Source: Chamaelirium japonicum (Eukaryota > Streptophyta > Magnoliopsida > Liliales > Melanthiaceae). From it: a stretch of 64,000 bases of DNA. The stretch's first letter is position 1, and every line of letters starts with the position of its first letter. The stretch lies in contig CANTAL010000025.1 in assembly GCA_947650365.1 (NCBI GenBank), positions 124,001 to 188,000 of the forward strand, written 5' to 3'. Below are positions 62,166-64,000 of this stretch, one piece after another. A program made the position numbers and the translations under genes. Below the pieces are notes generated by a model. The model was given only the letters and a program-made list of their open reading frames with translations. It was not told the origin of the DNA and ran no database searches.

Positions 62166-64000
62166 TTGAGAAATGGAGTTTTGAAATTTAGATTCCTTCT
62201 TACTTCACACCTATACCCATGGCTAATGGATTGGAGCATAAGTACTTTTCTCTTTTATCTTTGTTTATTTGTATGTTCTCTTATCTCTTCTTCTCTCTCT
62301 TCTGTCTTTGTTTCTCTCTCTATTTTCTTACGACTGGTCGGCTGTGCTCGACATATATTCTTATTGATAACGTGTTGTGAGATGGGAGAAAAAGAGAGCC
62401 GTCAAATATGCCCCACCATAAATAGGTCGTATATTATTTATAGGGTAAGCTTACTTAGGGCCTAAGCAATCTATGGGAATCCTTAATCCATGGGAGAGAT
62501 CCGATGGTGGACAGCCATTTGATCGAATGATCTCATAAAAGTTATAATGTTTTAAATTTTTTTAAAGAAAAATATAAATTATTTTTAAAGTAAAAAATAA
62601 TGGTGTGCCTTATCTTCCTTCTTTACTTCCTATTATTTAATTAATTTAAATAGTTTAATAAACTAAATAAATAAAAAATTAAATAAATATTTAATTATCT
62701 TCTCTCATCTCTCTATATTTTATTACTATGATAGTTAAGTGGAGTTTGTTACTATAATTTTTTTAATTAAATTAATTGTTTTATTAAAATGAAGAGAGAA
62801 GAGAATTTACTATGATAATAATAATAACGTTGAGATGATACTACTGAGAAATAGAGTTTTGGAATTTAGATTCCTTCTTACTTTATACCTATACCCGTGG
62901 CGAATGGACTGGAGCAAGACTTTTTCCCTTTTCTCTCTCTCCTGTTTTCGTTTAAATTATTTAATAATTTAAATAATTTAATAATTAAGTTTTAAGTAAA
63001 ATAATTAATTTATTTAATTATTTAATTATCTAGTTATTTAATATTTTTTTTAATATTAATAGTTTAAAGTAAACTAATTAAATAATTATTGAGAGAGAAG
63101 AGAGAACAAGTTCTAATCCAAGGGAGAAGAGAGAATAGAATGGAGAGATTTAATTATATTATAGAAAAGTAGAGTTTTAAAATTTAAATTCCTTCTTACT
63201 TCATATCTATACCCGTGGCCAATGGACTGGAGCAGGACTTCTCTTTTCTCTCTTCGTTTATCTCACTGTTCTCTTCTATCTTCTTATCTCTCTTTTTCTC
63301 TCTCTTTTGTCTTCGTTTCTCTCTCTGTTTTCTTGTGATTGGTCGGCTGGGCTCGACATATTCATACTGATAACGTGTTGTGAGATAGGAGAAAGAGAAA
63401 GCCATCAAATGTGCCCCACCCTAAAAGGGTCGTATAAATATTAAGAAGAGGAGTTTTGGAATTTAGATTCCTTCTTATTTCACACCTATACTCGTGGCCA
63501 ATGGACTGGAGCAGGACTTCTTCTCTCTTCTCATAATACGTTATTAGCACGAACATGCATGTCGAGCCCATCCGACTAATAAAAGAAAATGGAGAGAGAA
63601 ACAAAGACCAAAGAGAAAGAAGAAAAGAGAAGAGAATGAAGAGATAAACAAAGAGAGAAGAGAGAAGAAATCCTACTCTAGTCCATTGGCCATGGGTATA
63701 GGTGTAAAGTAAGAAGGAATCTAAATTCCAAACCTTCACTTCTCAATATTTATACGACCTCTTTAGGGTGGGGCACGTTTGACGGCTCTCTTTTTCTCCT
63801 ATCTCATAACACGTAATCAGTACGAACATGTCGAGCCCAGCCGACCAGTCACAAGAAAATGAAGAAAGAAACAAAAACAGAAGAGATAGAAGAAGAGAGA
63901 AGAAAATAGAGATATAAAAGAAGAGAAAAGAAGTCCAGCTCCAGTCTATTGGCCACGGGTATAGGTGTAAAGTAAGAAGGAATCTAAATTCCAAAACTCT

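Larger units (their letters stand above)
55208..64000 (+). repeat. Recent direct duplication B, copy 2 (runs off the window)
   Basis: Copy of 29,825-38,622 with all internal parts in the same order: reverse/forward modules, core fold-back (57,328), AT patch (60,610-60,840), large AT island (61,185-62,165), leader and fold-back part (62,490-62,870), and the catgcatg unit (63,552). Differences are scattered substitutions, mostly transitions, plus small indels. All ORFs here are module by-products also found in copy 1. Confidence 0.9.

Noticed and set aside
894-63994. Dozens of 60-180-residue ORFs over the LTR-like modules: Lys/Arg/Glu-rich ones on the purine strand, Leu/Ser/Phe-rich ones on the other.
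   Set aside because: They follow the GAGAGAAGA tract, which lacks stop triplets on either strand. The same text appears in several frames. Many ATG starts occur where sister modules have ACG or GTG, so the start is not a conserved feature. No domain is recognisable.
1-64000. CRISPR array, bacterial operon or phage.
   Set aside because: Repeat units are long, diverged and of both orientations, there are no cas genes, and the composition and transposon type are those of a plant nucleus.
1-64000. Intact LTR retrotransposon or pararetrovirus.
   Set aside because: No gag, protease, integrase, reverse transcriptase or RNase H sequence is recognisable anywhere. Only LTR- or leader-like pieces are present.

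Overview
This is repeat-dominated plant nuclear DNA. I find no intact host gene, no rRNA or tRNA gene, and no CRISPR. The only recognisable protein-coding relic is a decayed CACTA (En/Spm-type) TNP2 transposase on the minus strand at 44,299-46,313. CACTA/TNP2 elements and CCCTAAA-like words point to a flowering plant. I cannot name the species, and monocot versus eudicot is not settled.

Layout. About 57 of the 64 kb is built from one LTR-like module of roughly 340-470 bp, present in both orientations. In what I call forward orientation it reads: a U3-like edge (ttcgatcggatggctgtcc), a 'ggattagggtttcccatag' box, a TATA box (ccctataaataatatacg), 'acccctttagggtggggcac', 'aacacgttatcagcacga' (primer-site-like), a purine-rich GAGAGAAGA tract, and a 3' box ending 'ccaaaactccacttctcaat'. 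Copies are truncated, diverged, chained head to tail and repeatedly inverted. From array length divided by unit length I estimate 120-150 copies; I did not count them. Scattered among them are islands of almost pure A+T (0.3-1.0 kb) that share one template, and short fold-back hairpins made from the same terminal sequence as the islands.

Higher-order structure is the most interesting part. (1) A giant palindrome is centred on an AT-rich fold-back at about 32,050. Its arms run out to about 24.7 kb and 40.3 kb, with an outer arm pair at 22.95-24.66 / 50.12-51.71 kb. (2) 29.8-38.6 kb is repeated in direct orientation at 55.2-64.0 kb at an offset of about 25.38 kb and high identity, and the copy runs off the window. 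(3) Older direct duplications pair about 3.4-6.7 with 11.8-15.0 kb (offset 8.32 kb) and 0.6-2.4 with 8.1-9.1 kb. (4) Most inversions use the same two junction sequences. The locus looks like the product of repeated inverted and direct segmental duplication of an LTR-derived mosaic, not of independent insertions.

The right-centre holds a CACTA element of about 7.0 kb (41,811-48,809) inserted inside one forward module. From left to right it carries a CACTA terminus, 13 tandem copies of a 181-bp repeat, the TNP2 relic (minus strand), three 290-bp GAGCCT-rich repeats, a GC-rich promoter or first-exon-like stretch, and a right end whose terminal inverted repeat is not recognisable. All coordinates of repeat blocks are by-eye boundaries, good to roughly 10-50 bp.
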